Source: Salarchaeum japonicum_A
Lineage (GTDB): Archaea > Halobacteriota > Halobacteria > Halobacteriales > Halobacteriaceae
Assembly: GCF_049705945.1 (NCBI RefSeq)
Contig: NZ_JBNAMV010000004.1
Coordinates: forward strand, 1,674,001-1,738,000
Reading direction: 5' to 3'
DNA: 64,000 bases
In this document: in pieces, positions 32,297 through 40,874 of the stretch
Layout: each line of letters begins with the position of its first letter
How positions within the stretch are numbered: position 1 is the stretch's first letter
Notes under the pieces: model-generated
The model's database searches: none
What the model was told of the DNA's origin: nothing
What the model saw: the letters and a program-made list of their open reading frames with translations, nothing else
Made by a program: the position numbers and the translations under genes

Positions 32297-33820
32297 ATGA
32301 CCGCCGCCGCCGACCTCGTCCTCACGAACGGCGAGGTGCACACGCTCACCGACCCCGACGAGACCTACGACGCCGTCGCCGTCCGCGACGGCCGCATCGT
32401 CCGCGTCGACTCCGACTACGAAATCGACTTCCTGAACGGCGTCGAAACCCGCGAAATCGACCTCGACGGCCGCGTCCTCCTCCCCGGATTCGTCGACGCG
32501 CACGTCCACATGGAGACCGTCGGCCGCCACCGCCTCCGCGCCGACCTCCGCGACGCGACCTCCCCCAGCGACGCCGTCGACATCCTCCGTGACTCCGATA
32601 GTGACGACGACTGGATTCTCGGCTTCGGGTTCGACGAATCCACCTGGGCGGAGTCGCGCTACCTCACCCGCGACGACCTCGACCAGGTGAGCACGGAGCG
32701 ACCGGTCGTCGCGTTCCGCGAAGACCTCCACACCGCCGCGCTCAACGGCGTCGCCCTCTCCCGCCTCCGCGACGACCTCCCCGACGGCGACGTGCAAACC
32801 GAGAACGGCGACCCCACCGGCGTCGTCGTCGAGGACGCCGCGGAGGTCGTTCGGGAGGCCGTCGAACCCGGGCCCGCGGAGACCGCGGAGCTCCTCGTGG
32901 CCGCCCAGCGCGACGCCCACGAGACGGGCGTGACCAGCGTCCACGACATGGTGCGGCGCTCGCACGCCCCCCGCATCTACCGCGAACTCGACGCGTCCGG
33001 CGACCTCCGTCTTCGAGTGCGCCTGAACTACTGGAGCGACCACCTCGACGCCGCCCGCGAGGTCGGCCTCCGCACCAACCACGGCAGCGAGTTCGTCCGC
33101 ACGGGCGCCATCAAGACCTTCACCGACGGCAGCCTCGGCGGCCGAACCGCCAAACTCAGTGACGAGTACGCCGACGGCGACGGCTCCGGCCAGTGGGTCG
33201 TCCCGCCGCAGGAACTCCGCGACATCGTCCCCGAGGCCGACGACGCGGGGTTCCAGCTCGCCGTGCACGCCATCGGCGACGAAGCCATCGAGGAGACTAT
33301 CGACGCGCTCGCCGGCACCGACGACCCCGCGGGGGCGCGCCACCGCATCGAACACCTCGAACTCGCCACCGACGACCAAATCGAGCGAATGGCCGACCTC
33401 GGACTCGTCGCGTCGATGCAGCCGAACTTCCTCAAGTGGTCCCGCGAGGGCGGGCTCTACGACTCCCGACTCGGCCCCGAGCGCCGCGACGAGAATAACC
33501 GCTTCCCCGCCTACCTCGACGCCGGCGTCCCGCTCGCGTTCTCCTCGGACTCCATGCCCATCGACCCCCTGTTCGGCGTCCACCAGACCGTCAACCCACC
33601 CGAAGACACCCAGGAACTCTCGGTTACGGAGGCGCTGCGCGCGTACACGAGCGGCGCGGCGTACGCCGGGTTCGACGAGGGCCGGCTCGGCACCATCGAA
33701 GTCGGCAAAAAGGCGGATTTCGCCGTCCTCGACGAATCGCCCTGGGAGAACCCCGCGTCCATCGCGGACATCGACGTGACGCACACCATCGTCGACGGCG
33801 AGGCCGTCTACGAGGCGTAG
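32297..33820 (+). CDS. Amidohydrolase-family metal-dependent hydrolase (YtcJ-like)
   Basis: 507 residues from ATG 32297. The metal-binding HxH is in GFVDAHVHMET (about 67-77). Further ligands are in QLAVHAIGDEA and in the terminal Asp of FSSDSMPIDPL. The C-terminal strand region (KADFAVLDESPWE) is typical. The YtcJ-like branch acts on amides or carbamates of unknown identity, so no substrate is given. It is flanked by the thiamine-binding gene (46 bp) and converges on the TrmB-type regulator (1 bp gap). Confidence 0.88.
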   Translation: MTAAADLVLTNGEVHTLTDPDETYDAVAVRDGRIVRVDSDYEIDFLNGVETREIDLDGRVLLPGFVDAHVHMETVGRHRLRADLRDATSPSDAVDILRDSDSDDDWILGFGFDESTWAESRYLTRDDLDQVSTERPVVAFREDLHTAALNGVALSRLRDDLPDGDVQTENGDPTGVVVEDAAEVVREAVEPGPAETAELLVAAQRDAHETGVTSVHDMVRRSHAPRIYRELDASGDLRLRVRLNYWSDHLDAAREVGLRTNHGSEFVRTGAIKTFTDGSLGGRTAKLSDEYADGDGSGQWVVPPQELRDIVPEADDAGFQLAVHAIGDEAIEETIDALAGTDDPAGARHRIEHLELATDDQIERMADLGLVASMQPNFLKWSREGGLYDSRLGPERRDENNRFPAYLDAGVPLAFSSDSMPIDPLFGVHQTVNPPEDTQELSVTEALRAYTSGAAYAGFDEGRLGTIEVGKKADFAVLDESPWENPASIADIDVTHTIVDGEAVYEA

Positions 33821-33821
33821 G

Positions 33822-34604
33822 TCAGTCGAGCGAGTCCGCGTTCTCCCACGCCCGCTCGTACAGTTCGGAGAGCCGCGTGAGCAGGTCGTCGTCCCGCACC
33901 TCCACCGCGCCGAGTCGTTCGCCGTCGTCGAGCGGATGGGGGATGTGGACGTACGCGCGCGTCTCGTCCACGAGGTCGAACGTGGCCGTGAGCTCGGTCG
34001 TCACGCGAACGTCGACGCCCGCTCGGTCGCGGTAGCGTTCGCGGACTTCCTGCGGTGCGTCCGCGAGCACGCGCTCGTCGATGAGCACGCGAACGTCGTG
34101 GTCGCTCGGCAGCGTTTCGTCGAACGCGCCTATCTCGGGCGCATACCGCTCCCAGGGCGCGCCCGCGTACGGTTCCCCCATCGCGGAGCGAACGGTTTCG
34201 TTCGCGTCGCCGAACACGCTCCGCGCCAGGGAGACCGCGGCGTCACTCCCCAGTGGCGCGAGCCAGAACTGGCCCCCCGACGGCGGCACCGCCGTGAGTT
34301 CGTTCCCCAGTTCAGTCGCGAGGCGTTCGTAGCGCGCCGCGCGCTCGTCTAACTCCCGCGTTCGCTCAGCGAGCAGTCGGTCGGCCGCCGTCTCCGGGTC
34401 CACCGCGGCGTACCGCGTCGGGTCGTCGCCGCGCGTCGTCACGAGGTCGCGGGCGACGAGTCCGTTCAGCACGTCGTACACGCGCCCCATCGGCACGCCG
34501 CTCGTCTCGGAGACGTCGCGGGCGACGAGCGGTCCGCGTCCGAGCAGGCCGCGGTACGCTTTCTCCTCGTACGCGGACAGGCCGAGCGCCGTGAGCCGTG
34601 ACAT
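33822..34604 (-). CDS. TrmB-type transcriptional regulator
   Basis: 260 residues. The N-terminal TrmB winged helix is clear (LGLSAYEEKAYRGLL; VARDVSETSGVPMGRVYDVLNGL as recognition helix). A coiled-coil segment follows (about 85-105). The C-terminal region (about 110-255) resembles the regulator's effector domain, but I cannot see a classic sugar-binding motif. It is divergent from an SMR-type pump with 110 bp between start codons, so control of that pump is a natural guess. Confidence 0.85.
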   Translation of the reverse strand: MSRLTALGLSAYEEKAYRGLLGRGPLVARDVSETSGVPMGRVYDVLNGLVARDLVTTRGDDPTRYAAVDPETAADRLLAERTRELDERAARYERLATELGNELTAVPPSGGQFWLAPLGSDAAVSLARSVFGDANETVRSAMGEPYAGAPWERYAPEIGAFDETLPSDHDVRVLIDERVLADAPQEVRERYRDRAGVDVRVTTELTATFDLVDETRAYVHIPHPLDDGERLGAVEVRDDDLLTRLSELYERAWENADSLD

Positions 34605-34683
34605 GGTTCACGCTACTCTACGCCGCCGCGAAGTAGGTGGCGGTGTCAATGAACGAACCGGAAGTGGTGCGGCGTTCGGAAAC

Positions 34684-34690
34684 CGATTTT
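34684..34690 (+). promoter_or_regulatory. TATA box of the SMR pump gene
   Basis: The run GATTTTATCC around 34684-34693 lies about 28 bp before ATG 34715, supporting that start over earlier in-frame codons. Confidence 0.55.
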
Positions 34691-34714
34691 ATCCAGTCAG
34701 TCGCACAACGACGT

Positions 34715-35053
34715 ATGCGTGCCCCGCTCCTCCTCGTAGCCGCCATCGCCTCAGAAGTCGTTGGAACGACGGCGCTCAAGCTCTCGGACGGATTCACCGA
34801 CCCCCTACCGTCGCTCGTCGTCGTCCTCGGTTACGGTGCGTCATTCTACGCACTCTCGCTCGTCCTCACCGACCTCCCCGTCGGCGTCGTGTACGCGACG
34901 TGGGCCGCGCTCGGCATCGTCGCAACCGCGACCGTCGGCGTCCTCGTGTTCGACGAGACGCTCGACCTCCCGGGCGTCGCCGGAATCACGTTCATCATCG
35001 CGGGTGTCGTCGTCCTCGCATTGTTCTCGGACGCCTACACGCCCGCGCACTGA
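34715..35053 (+). CDS. Small multidrug resistance (SMR) transporter, EmrE-like
   Basis: 112 residues, four membrane helices. The conserved proton/substrate-coupling Glu14 lies in AIASEVVGTTALKLSDGF, and the second helix ends with VVYATWAALG, both typical of EmrE-like pumps. They exchange cationic drugs or quaternary ammonium compounds for protons; some relatives export guanidinium, which cannot be excluded. The start at 34715 is fixed by the promoter and by the fold. The divergent TrmB-type gene may be its regulator. It ends where the convergent phosphoglycerate mutase gene ends. Confidence 0.9.
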   Translation: MRAPLLLVAAIASEVVGTTALKLSDGFTDPLPSLVVVLGYGASFYALSLVLTDLPVGVVYATWAALGIVATATVGVLVFDETLDLPGVAGITFIIAGVVVLALFSDAYTPAH

Positions 35054-36604
35054 CTACCGAAGCAGCGACTCGCCCGTCATCTCCGCCGGCGTATCGATAT
35101 CGAGCAGCGAGAGCAGCGTCGGCGCGACATCTTCGAGCGCGCCCCCGTCGCGCACGTCGTGGCCGCCGTCGTCGCCGTCCGGGGAGAGGTAGACGAACGG
35201 CACGGGGTTGAACGTGTGCGCGGTGTGCGGGTCGCCCGGGGTTCCCATGTCGTCGGCGTTCCCGTGGTCAGCGGTCACCAGCACGTCCGCGTCCGCGTCG
35301 TTGAGTTCGGCCGCGAGCCGTCCGAGTTCGGCGTCGACGGCTTCGACCGCCGCCACGGCGGCGTCGAAGTCGCCCGTATGTCCGACCATATCCGCGTTCG
35401 CGTAGTTCACGACGAGCACGTCCGCGTCCAGTCGGTCGAGCGCCGCGTCCGTCACGCCCGCGGCGCTCATCTCCGGCTGGCGGTCGTACGTCGGTACGTC
35501 CGGGCTCGGGACGATTTCGCGGGTCTCGCCCTCGAACTCGACCTCCCGGCCGCCGTTCAGGAAGTACGTCACGTGCGGGTACTTCTCCGACTCCGCGACC
35601 CGATGCTGGGTCAGGCCGTTGTGCGCGACGACCTCGCCGAGCGTGTCGTGCGGCTCGTGCGCCTCGAACGCCACCGGGAAGTCGAACGTCTCGTCGTACG
35701 ACGTCATCGTCACGATCGGCACGTCGGGCGGATTCGTCTCCACTGGCCACTCGGGGTTCACGTCGCCGAGCATCCGCACGAGCTGGCGCGCGCGGTCCGC
35801 GCGGAAGTTGAAGAACACCACCGCGTCCCGTTCGCTCAGCGCGTCCCCGCCGCGGACGACCGTGGGTTCCACGAACTCGTCCGTGTCGCCGCGGTCGTAC
35901 GACTCGCGGACTGCCGCCACCGCCGACTCCGCGCGATGCATCCCCTGGCGGTCGACGATGGCGTCGTACGCCGTCTTCGTGCGCTCCCAGTTCTGGTCGC
36001 GGTCCATCGCGTAGTACCGCCCCGACACCGTCGCTACGTCGCCCGTTCCGTACTCCGTAACGGCCTCTTGGAGCGAGTGGAGGACGGACTCGCCGGATTT
36101 GGGTTTCGTGTCCCGGCCGTCCGTGAACGCGTGCGTCGTCGCCGGAATGTCCCGAGATGCCGCGGCCTCGATGAGCGCGTGCAGGTGCTCGTGGTCCGAG
36201 TGGACGCCGCCGTCGGAGACGAGGCCCATGAAGTGCACGCGGCCGCCCGTCTCCTCCACGTCGCCGGACGATGTCCGGCTGCGAGCAGAGCCCTGCTCTG
36301 CAACGTGGTCGAACGCACTCGCGATGGCGTCGTTCTCGCCGAGTTCACCGGACTCGACGGCGTCGTTGATTTTCGTGTACTCCTGGAGAACCACGCGGCC
36401 CGCGCCGATGGTGAGGTGGCCGACCTCCGAGTTCCCCATCTGGCCGCCGGGAAGCCCGACGTTCCGGCCGTGCGTCTCCAGCGTCCCGTACGCTCCCGCA
36501 TCGGCCAATCGGTCGAAGTTCGGCGTGTCCGCCGACTTCACGGCGTCCAGTCGGTCGTGGTCGCCGAGCCCCCAGCCGTCCAGAATGACGAGCGCCGCAT
36601 CCAT
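35054..36604 (-). CDS. gpmI: 2,3-bisphosphoglycerate-independent phosphoglycerate mutase
   Basis: 516 residues from ATG 36604. Motifs: LVILDGWGLGD with metal-binding Asp, the phospho-serine Ser59 in MGNSEVGH, GGVHSDHEHLHAL, TDGRDTKP, and C-terminal metal ligands in NADMVGHTGD and VLVTADHGNAD. It interconverts 3- and 2-phosphoglycerate in glycolysis and gluconeogenesis. About 15 extra residues (EQGSARSRTSSGDVEETG, near 103-120) precede the GRVHFMGLVSDGG motif. They are encoded by two tandem palindromes. The upstream NurA gene is divergent, 84 bp away. Confidence 0.94.
   Translation of the reverse strand: MDAALVILDGWGLGDHDRLDAVKSADTPNFDRLADAGAYGTLETHGRNVGLPGGQMGNSEVGHLTIGAGRVVLQEYTKINDAVESGELGENDAIASAFDHVAEQGSARSRTSSGDVEETGGRVHFMGLVSDGGVHSDHEHLHALIEAAASRDIPATTHAFTDGRDTKPKSGESVLHSLQEAVTEYGTGDVATVSGRYYAMDRDQNWERTKTAYDAIVDRQGMHRAESAVAAVRESYDRGDTDEFVEPTVVRGGDALSERDAVVFFNFRADRARQLVRMLGDVNPEWPVETNPPDVPIVTMTSYDETFDFPVAFEAHEPHDTLGEVVAHNGLTQHRVAESEKYPHVTYFLNGGREVEFEGETREIVPSPDVPTYDRQPEMSAAGVTDAALDRLDADVLVVNYANADMVGHTGDFDAAVAAVEAVDAELGRLAAELNDADADVLVTADHGNADDMGTPGDPHTAHTFNPVPFVYLSPDGDDGGHDVRDGGALEDVAPTLLSLLDIDTPAEMTGESLLR
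36263..36301. repeat. Two tandem palindromes inside gpmI
   Basis: GCCGGAC-GAT-GTCCGGC (36263-36279) and GCAGAGC-CCT-GCTCTGC (36285-36301) are perfect 7-bp stems with 3-bp loops, 5 bp apart. They encode the extra loop of the phosphoglycerate mutase in frame. Confidence 0.8.
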
Positions 36605-36688
36605 ACCTGATAGTCGCGTTCCCCGGGCACGTGTCTTTCCCTTCCGCGCACCGGCGGGGTTTTTGCCGTCGAGGAACGGAACGCGAGT

Positions 36689-37924
36689 ATGACCCTCGAC
36701 CCCGTCCACTTCGACGGGATTACGGACCTCGTCCGGCGCGTCAGCCACGACATCGACGAGGACGAACACCGCGACCAGGCCGTCCGGGCGTGGAACGCCT
36801 ACTTCGACCCGCTCTACCGCGACGGCGAGGAAGTGCTCACCCCGCTCTCCGACCGCCGGCGGTACGCCGTCGACATCACGGCCGCCGGCGACCAGCCAGC
36901 CCAGTTCGACACCGTCCACGGCCTCGACTCGGGGACGGTGAACCCGCGGACGTTCAAGAACGGCCTCGTGCTCGACATCGCGCAGGCCGCGATGGGCGTC
37001 TGCCCGAGCGACACCGACACCCACCGCGCGCGCACCGTCATCACCACCGTCCACCCGACCGACGACAGCGTCGCCATCAGCACGACCGACGACTGGCAGA
37101 AACAGGACGAGGGCTACTGGCGCGGCCAGATATTCGAAGCCCCGCGCGTCGAACGCGACGAAACCGCCGTCGTCCACGGCCTCGCGCTCTACCTCGCCGA
37201 GTCCGAGCACGCGCTCGAACACGCCGACCGCGTGGGCGACCTCCTCGTCCTCGACGGCCCGCTCTACCCGAAGATAATCGCGAACTGGCTCGACCAGGCC
37301 CGCCCGCTCTCCGACCTCCCGCTCGAAGACCCGCTCGTTCAGTCCGTCATCGGGAACTACGTCGACCTCGTCGAGCGATTCGTCGACCGCGGCGTCCCGC
37401 TCGCCGGGTTCGTGAAGAACGTCCAATCCCGCGGCATCGTCGCCACGCTCTCGGAGAAGACGAACGCGCCTTGGACGGACGACGCCGCGTTCTTCACGCA
37501 GTTGCTCGAACGCCGCGACGGCCGCGACCGGAACACGGACGACCTCACGTACACGAACTGGTTCGTCTCCCGCACCGGCTACGACCGCGAGTTCTCCACG
37601 CTCGGCGACCGCCTCAGCCTCGACCTCGATCTCGACCCAGCATCCTACGAGGTCGCGTTCTTCGTCGTCTACGACCCCCGGACGGACGTGCTGTTCAAGG
37701 CCGAACTCCCGCGCGCGTTCGCCGAGAACGACGACTGCCGCGAACGCGTGACGAACCACGTACTTGCCGAGGTCGCGCGCGAAGTCGGGCCGCCCGAAGC
37801 CATCGGGAAAGCAGACGAACTCGCGCGCATCGGCATGCAGGAGAAGACCGAACTCGTCGGCGCGCTCGAAGACACGCTCGACACCGACTGCCGCTCGACC
37901 TACGACGACGAACGCTGGGGTTAG
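36689..37924 (+). CDS. nurA: DNA double-strand break repair nuclease NurA
   Basis: 411 residues. NurA-domain acidic motifs are visible: AVDITAAGDQP near the start, DGPLYPKII (metal-binding Asp) and GFVKNVQSRG with the conserved Lys. The protein is a single-strand endonuclease and 5'-3' exonuclease that works with the HerA helicase in end resection with Mre11-Rad50. The HerA gene is 409 bp downstream in the same direction but not in one operon: a minus-strand gene sits between. The promoter lies in the short gap to the divergent gpmI gene. Confidence 0.85.
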   Translation: MTLDPVHFDGITDLVRRVSHDIDEDEHRDQAVRAWNAYFDPLYRDGEEVLTPLSDRRRYAVDITAAGDQPAQFDTVHGLDSGTVNPRTFKNGLVLDIAQAAMGVCPSDTDTHRARTVITTVHPTDDSVAISTTDDWQKQDEGYWRGQIFEAPRVERDETAVVHGLALYLAESEHALEHADRVGDLLVLDGPLYPKIIANWLDQARPLSDLPLEDPLVQSVIGNYVDLVERFVDRGVPLAGFVKNVQSRGIVATLSEKTNAPWTDDAAFFTQLLERRDGRDRNTDDLTYTNWFVSRTGYDREFSTLGDRLSLDLDLDPASYEVAFFVVYDPRTDVLFKAELPRAFAENDDCRERVTNHVLAEVAREVGPPEAIGKADELARIGMQEKTELVGALEDTLDTDCRSTYDDERWG

Positions 37925-38256
37925 GCCTTGTACTCCCGCATGACCGAGATTTCGACCGTGTCCGGGTCGACGCCGACGCGCGCGAACTGCGTCCGGATGT
38001 GCTCGCGGGCCGCGTCCAAGGCGCGCTCCCGGGTGTCGAATCCGCGCGGCATCGGCGACTCGAACGCGACCTGCACCTCGTCACCGCCGATCTTCTGGGT
38101 GACGCCACCGCTCTCCACGGTGTAGAACTCGTCGCACACCCAGACGTACGCGGCGTCCTCGTCCGGCGCCCCCTCGAACGACGGCGCGTCCTCGCCGCGC
38201 TCGTAGAGCGTCCCGGTCAACGTCGTCCCGCCCGCGGAGCCTTCGACGAGCAACAT
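37921..38256 (-). CDS. Conserved haloarchaeal small protein (DUF7113-like)
   Basis: 111 residues. Opens MLLVEGSAGGTTLTGTLYERG, contains VWVCDEFYTVESGGVTQKIG and ends with a helical part rich in charged residues (DTRERALDAAREHIRTQFARVGV). No catalytic motif or membrane helix. It lies between nurA and herA on the opposite strand, overlapping nurA by 4 bp. The DUF number is my best recollection and should be treated as tentative; no function is known. Confidence 0.65.
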   Translation of the reverse strand: MLLVEGSAGGTTLTGTLYERGEDAPSFEGAPDEDAAYVWVCDEFYTVESGGVTQKIGGDEVQVAFESPMPRGFDTRERALDAAREHIRTQFARVGVDPDTVEISVMREYKA

Positions 38257-38333
38257 ACGCGAACGAACGCGGGGGAGCGATAAAAACCGCGTGGCAGGGA
38301 AGGTTTTAGCCCGTGGCCGCCCACCGCCGAGAC

Positions 38334-40157
38334 ATGAGCGACCAGGACCTCGGGGACTTCTCGCCGTCCGGCACCGCGGACGACCGGTCAGCGGACGACC
38401 GGACCGCGAACCGCGGTGACGACGCGAACGCGACCGCTGACGCGGACGACGGGTTCGAGCGTCCCGACCTCGATACCGCTGGCAGCGGGGACGGCATCGG
38501 GATGCTCGCCGTCTCTCAGGGCCTCCGCATCAGCGAGGAGGAAGGTGAGACGACCGTGCGGGCGTACGTCACCGCCGAGAACCGCTCGGACATCCGCATC
38601 GGGAAGTACGTGCTCGCGGACTACCCCGGCCCCGAAACCCTGTTCTGTCGCATCAAGGGCTTGGAGTACGCACAGCGGTTCCACGGGGACGACGCGAACG
38701 AGATTCACGCCCGCCGCGCGATGCGCTCGGAGGGAATCGAGGAGGACGACTACCGATTCCTCGCCGACCTCGACCCGCTCGCCGTCCTCTACCCCGACGA
38801 CGGCGACCTGAAACGCCGGATGCCCGACCGCGTCCCGAAACCCGAGACCGTCGTCAGCGAAGCCACCGAGACCGAACAGATCAAGACCGGACTCAAGATT
38901 CCCGAAGACGGCGTCTTCCTAGGGCATCTCTCCGTCGGCGGGGAGAAGGTGCGGACGGCCGCCGAGCCACCGACGATCGACTACCGCGTGAAGGACGACT
39001 ACGCCGACGGCGACCCGCTCGCCTTCCGCCACACCTTGGTCGCCGGCGGAACGGGGTCCGGGAAGACGCACACGTCGAAGAACGTCCTCCGACAGTACCT
39101 CCACGAGGAACGCCGATACGAGATGGCGGACGGCGCGGAGCGGCGGATGGCGGTCGTGCAGTTCGACCCGCAGGACGAGTACGCGCAGATGCACGACGAC
39201 AACCCCGCCGCCGACCGGGACGACGAGCGGCGCTGGGAGGCCGAAGGCCTCGCGCACGGCGGGCACGACGACACCGTCGCGTTCGTCCCGAAAGTCGGGG
39301 ACGCCACGTACGCGGCGAGCCACCACCACGCCGAACAGCGCGCGTTCACCGTGCCGTTCTCTATGGTGCGCTCGCGGCCGTGGCTCGTCGCGTCCAGCGA
39401 CCTGAACGACAACCAGTACAGCGCGCTCACCCTCCTCCTGAAGCGGTTCTTCCGCCAGTACGGGAACGAGGGAACGTACGAGGAGTTCACGTCCTTCCTC
39501 GACGACCCCGCGCTGAAGGAGGAACTCGACGAGTCCGGACGCGTGCACGAAGCCACCTACGAGGCCGTGCTGCGGCGCGTCCTCGGGATGCCGAGCGGCG
39601 TCTTCGACCAAGACGCGCCGCCGATTACGGACCTCGTGCACGAGTTCGTGCGGCCGGGCGGCCTGTCGGTGGTTCCGACCTACCACGTGAACGACACCCG
39701 GGCGACCGAAACCGTCGTGTTGGCGCTCGCGAGCCTCCTCGTCGACCAGAAGCTCTCGAACGACCCCGACTTCGACCGCATCAAGGAAACGCCCCTCTTG
39801 GTGGGGATGGACGAGGCGCACAACTTCCTCGCGGACGCCGACAGCGTGCAGGCGCGAAACGTCATCGGGAAGTTCACCGAAGCCGCGAAACAGGGCCGGA
39901 AGGAACGCCTCGGCCTGTTCCTCATCACGCAGGACCCGCAGGACATCGCGGACCCCGTGTTCAAGCAGGTGAACACGACGGTCGTGCTCAACCTCGGGGA
40001 CGAGGACGCCATCAAGAGCGTAAACATCCCGAGCAACCTGGAAGGAAAAGTCCCCTACATGGAGAAGGGACAGATGGTCGTCTACTCCCCCGACAACTCC
40101 GAACCCGTCGAAATTGTCGGTCTTCCCACGTGTCTCACCCGGCACGGCCGGGACTGA
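38334..40157 (+). CDS. herA: HerA-type DNA translocase/helicase
   Basis: 607 residues from ATG 38334. An acidic disordered N terminus (1-50) precedes a HAS-barrel-like region, the FtsK/VirB4-type ATPase with Walker A GGTGSGKT (238-245), Walker B LLVGMDEAHN (488-497) and sensor segments in FLITQDPQDIADPVFKQ (about 530-546). HerA forms hexamers that pump DNA and stimulate the NurA nuclease during end resection. nurA lies just upstream. A TATA-like TTTTAG is about 29 bp before the ATG. Confidence 0.88.
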   Translation: MSDQDLGDFSPSGTADDRSADDRTANRGDDANATADADDGFERPDLDTAGSGDGIGMLAVSQGLRISEEEGETTVRAYVTAENRSDIRIGKYVLADYPGPETLFCRIKGLEYAQRFHGDDANEIHARRAMRSEGIEEDDYRFLADLDPLAVLYPDDGDLKRRMPDRVPKPETVVSEATETEQIKTGLKIPEDGVFLGHLSVGGEKVRTAAEPPTIDYRVKDDYADGDPLAFRHTLVAGGTGSGKTHTSKNVLRQYLHEERRYEMADGAERRMAVVQFDPQDEYAQMHDDNPAADRDDERRWEAEGLAHGGHDDTVAFVPKVGDATYAASHHHAEQRAFTVPFSMVRSRPWLVASSDLNDNQYSALTLLLKRFFRQYGNEGTYEEFTSFLDDPALKEELDESGRVHEATYEAVLRRVLGMPSGVFDQDAPPITDLVHEFVRPGGLSVVPTYHVNDTRATETVVLALASLLVDQKLSNDPDFDRIKETPLLVGMDEAHNFLADADSVQARNVIGKFTEAAKQGRKERLGLFLITQDPQDIADPVFKQVNTTVVLNLGDEDAIKSVNIPSNLEGKVPYMEKGQMVVYSPDNSEPVEIVGLPTCLTRHGRD

Positions 40158-40200
40158 GTCGGCCCCTATCTTTTTGCCGGCGTCCGCCGAATCGCCGGAC

Positions 40201-40626
40201 ATGTCGAAGATACTCGTCCCTATCGATAGCTCCGAACAATCCACTGAAGCGCTCGAATACGCACTGGAGGAGTTCCAGAGCGACGAAATCACGCTCATCC
40301 ACGTCATCGACCCAATCGAAGCCGGATACACCGCGCAGGCGACGGTTCCCGGCTACAGCGAGGAGTGGTACGAGCAGGCGCAGGAGGACGCGGACACGCT
40401 CTTCGAGCAAGCCCAAGAGACCGCCGACGAGTACGGCGTCACCCTCGACACCGTCACCGAAGTCGGCCGACCGTCCCGGACCGTCGTGGAGTACGCGGAG
40501 GAGAACGGATTCGACCACATCGTGATGGGGAGTCACGGCCGTAGCGGCGTCAGCCGAATCCTCCTCGGCAGCGTCGCCGAATCCATCGTCCGACGCTCCC
40601 CCGTCCCCGTCACTATCGTCCGATAA
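40201..40626 (+). CDS. Universal stress protein A family protein
   Basis: 141 residues, single USP domain. The N-terminal strand SKILVPIDSSEQS and the ATP-binding G-2x-G-9x-G(S/T) motif GSHGRSGVSRILLGSVAES (about 110-128) are complete, so ATP binding is expected. The product is cytosolic and of unknown target. TATA-like CTATCTTTTT ends about 27 bp before ATG 40201, giving a leaderless mRNA independent of herA. Confidence 0.9.
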   Translation: MSKILVPIDSSEQSTEALEYALEEFQSDEITLIHVIDPIEAGYTAQATVPGYSEEWYEQAQEDADTLFEQAQETADEYGVTLDTVTEVGRPSRTVVEYAEENGFDHIVMGSHGRSGVSRILLGSVAESIVRRSPVPVTIVR

Positions 40627-40874
40627 CGCCGCTCTTCGATCGATAGGCTTTCTCGGCTCTTTCTTGCGTACAGGCGACCCGCCGCCTTCCACGGAGTCTG
40701 GGCCGCACAACCGCGCGAACCCCGTGGCCGTTCTCACAGCACGCCACCGACTGGTCCCGTTCTCGTATTTGAACATTCACGTCACTTTGCACAGTCCACG
40801 TCGCTAGCATCCGCGAGCGAGACGCTCGGAGAGCGCGAGCGAAGCGGTTCGCCGCGACGAACGCAGTGAGTCGC
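40627..40874. other. Intergenic space with repeat-like sequence
   Basis: No coding potential seen. The right end carries a 6-bp hairpin (CGAGCG-AGA-CGCTCG, 40814-40828) and GAACGCAGTGAGTC-like text (about 40860-40873) of the kind scattered between haloarchaeal genes. T-rich runs (TTTCTC, CTTTCTTGC) just after the UspA gene could stop transcription. Confidence 0.4.

Noticed and set aside
35159..36610. Long plus-strand reading frame antisense to gpmI
   Set aside because: Composition is that of a mirror frame (Arg, Val, His rich) and gpmI is certain from its motifs.
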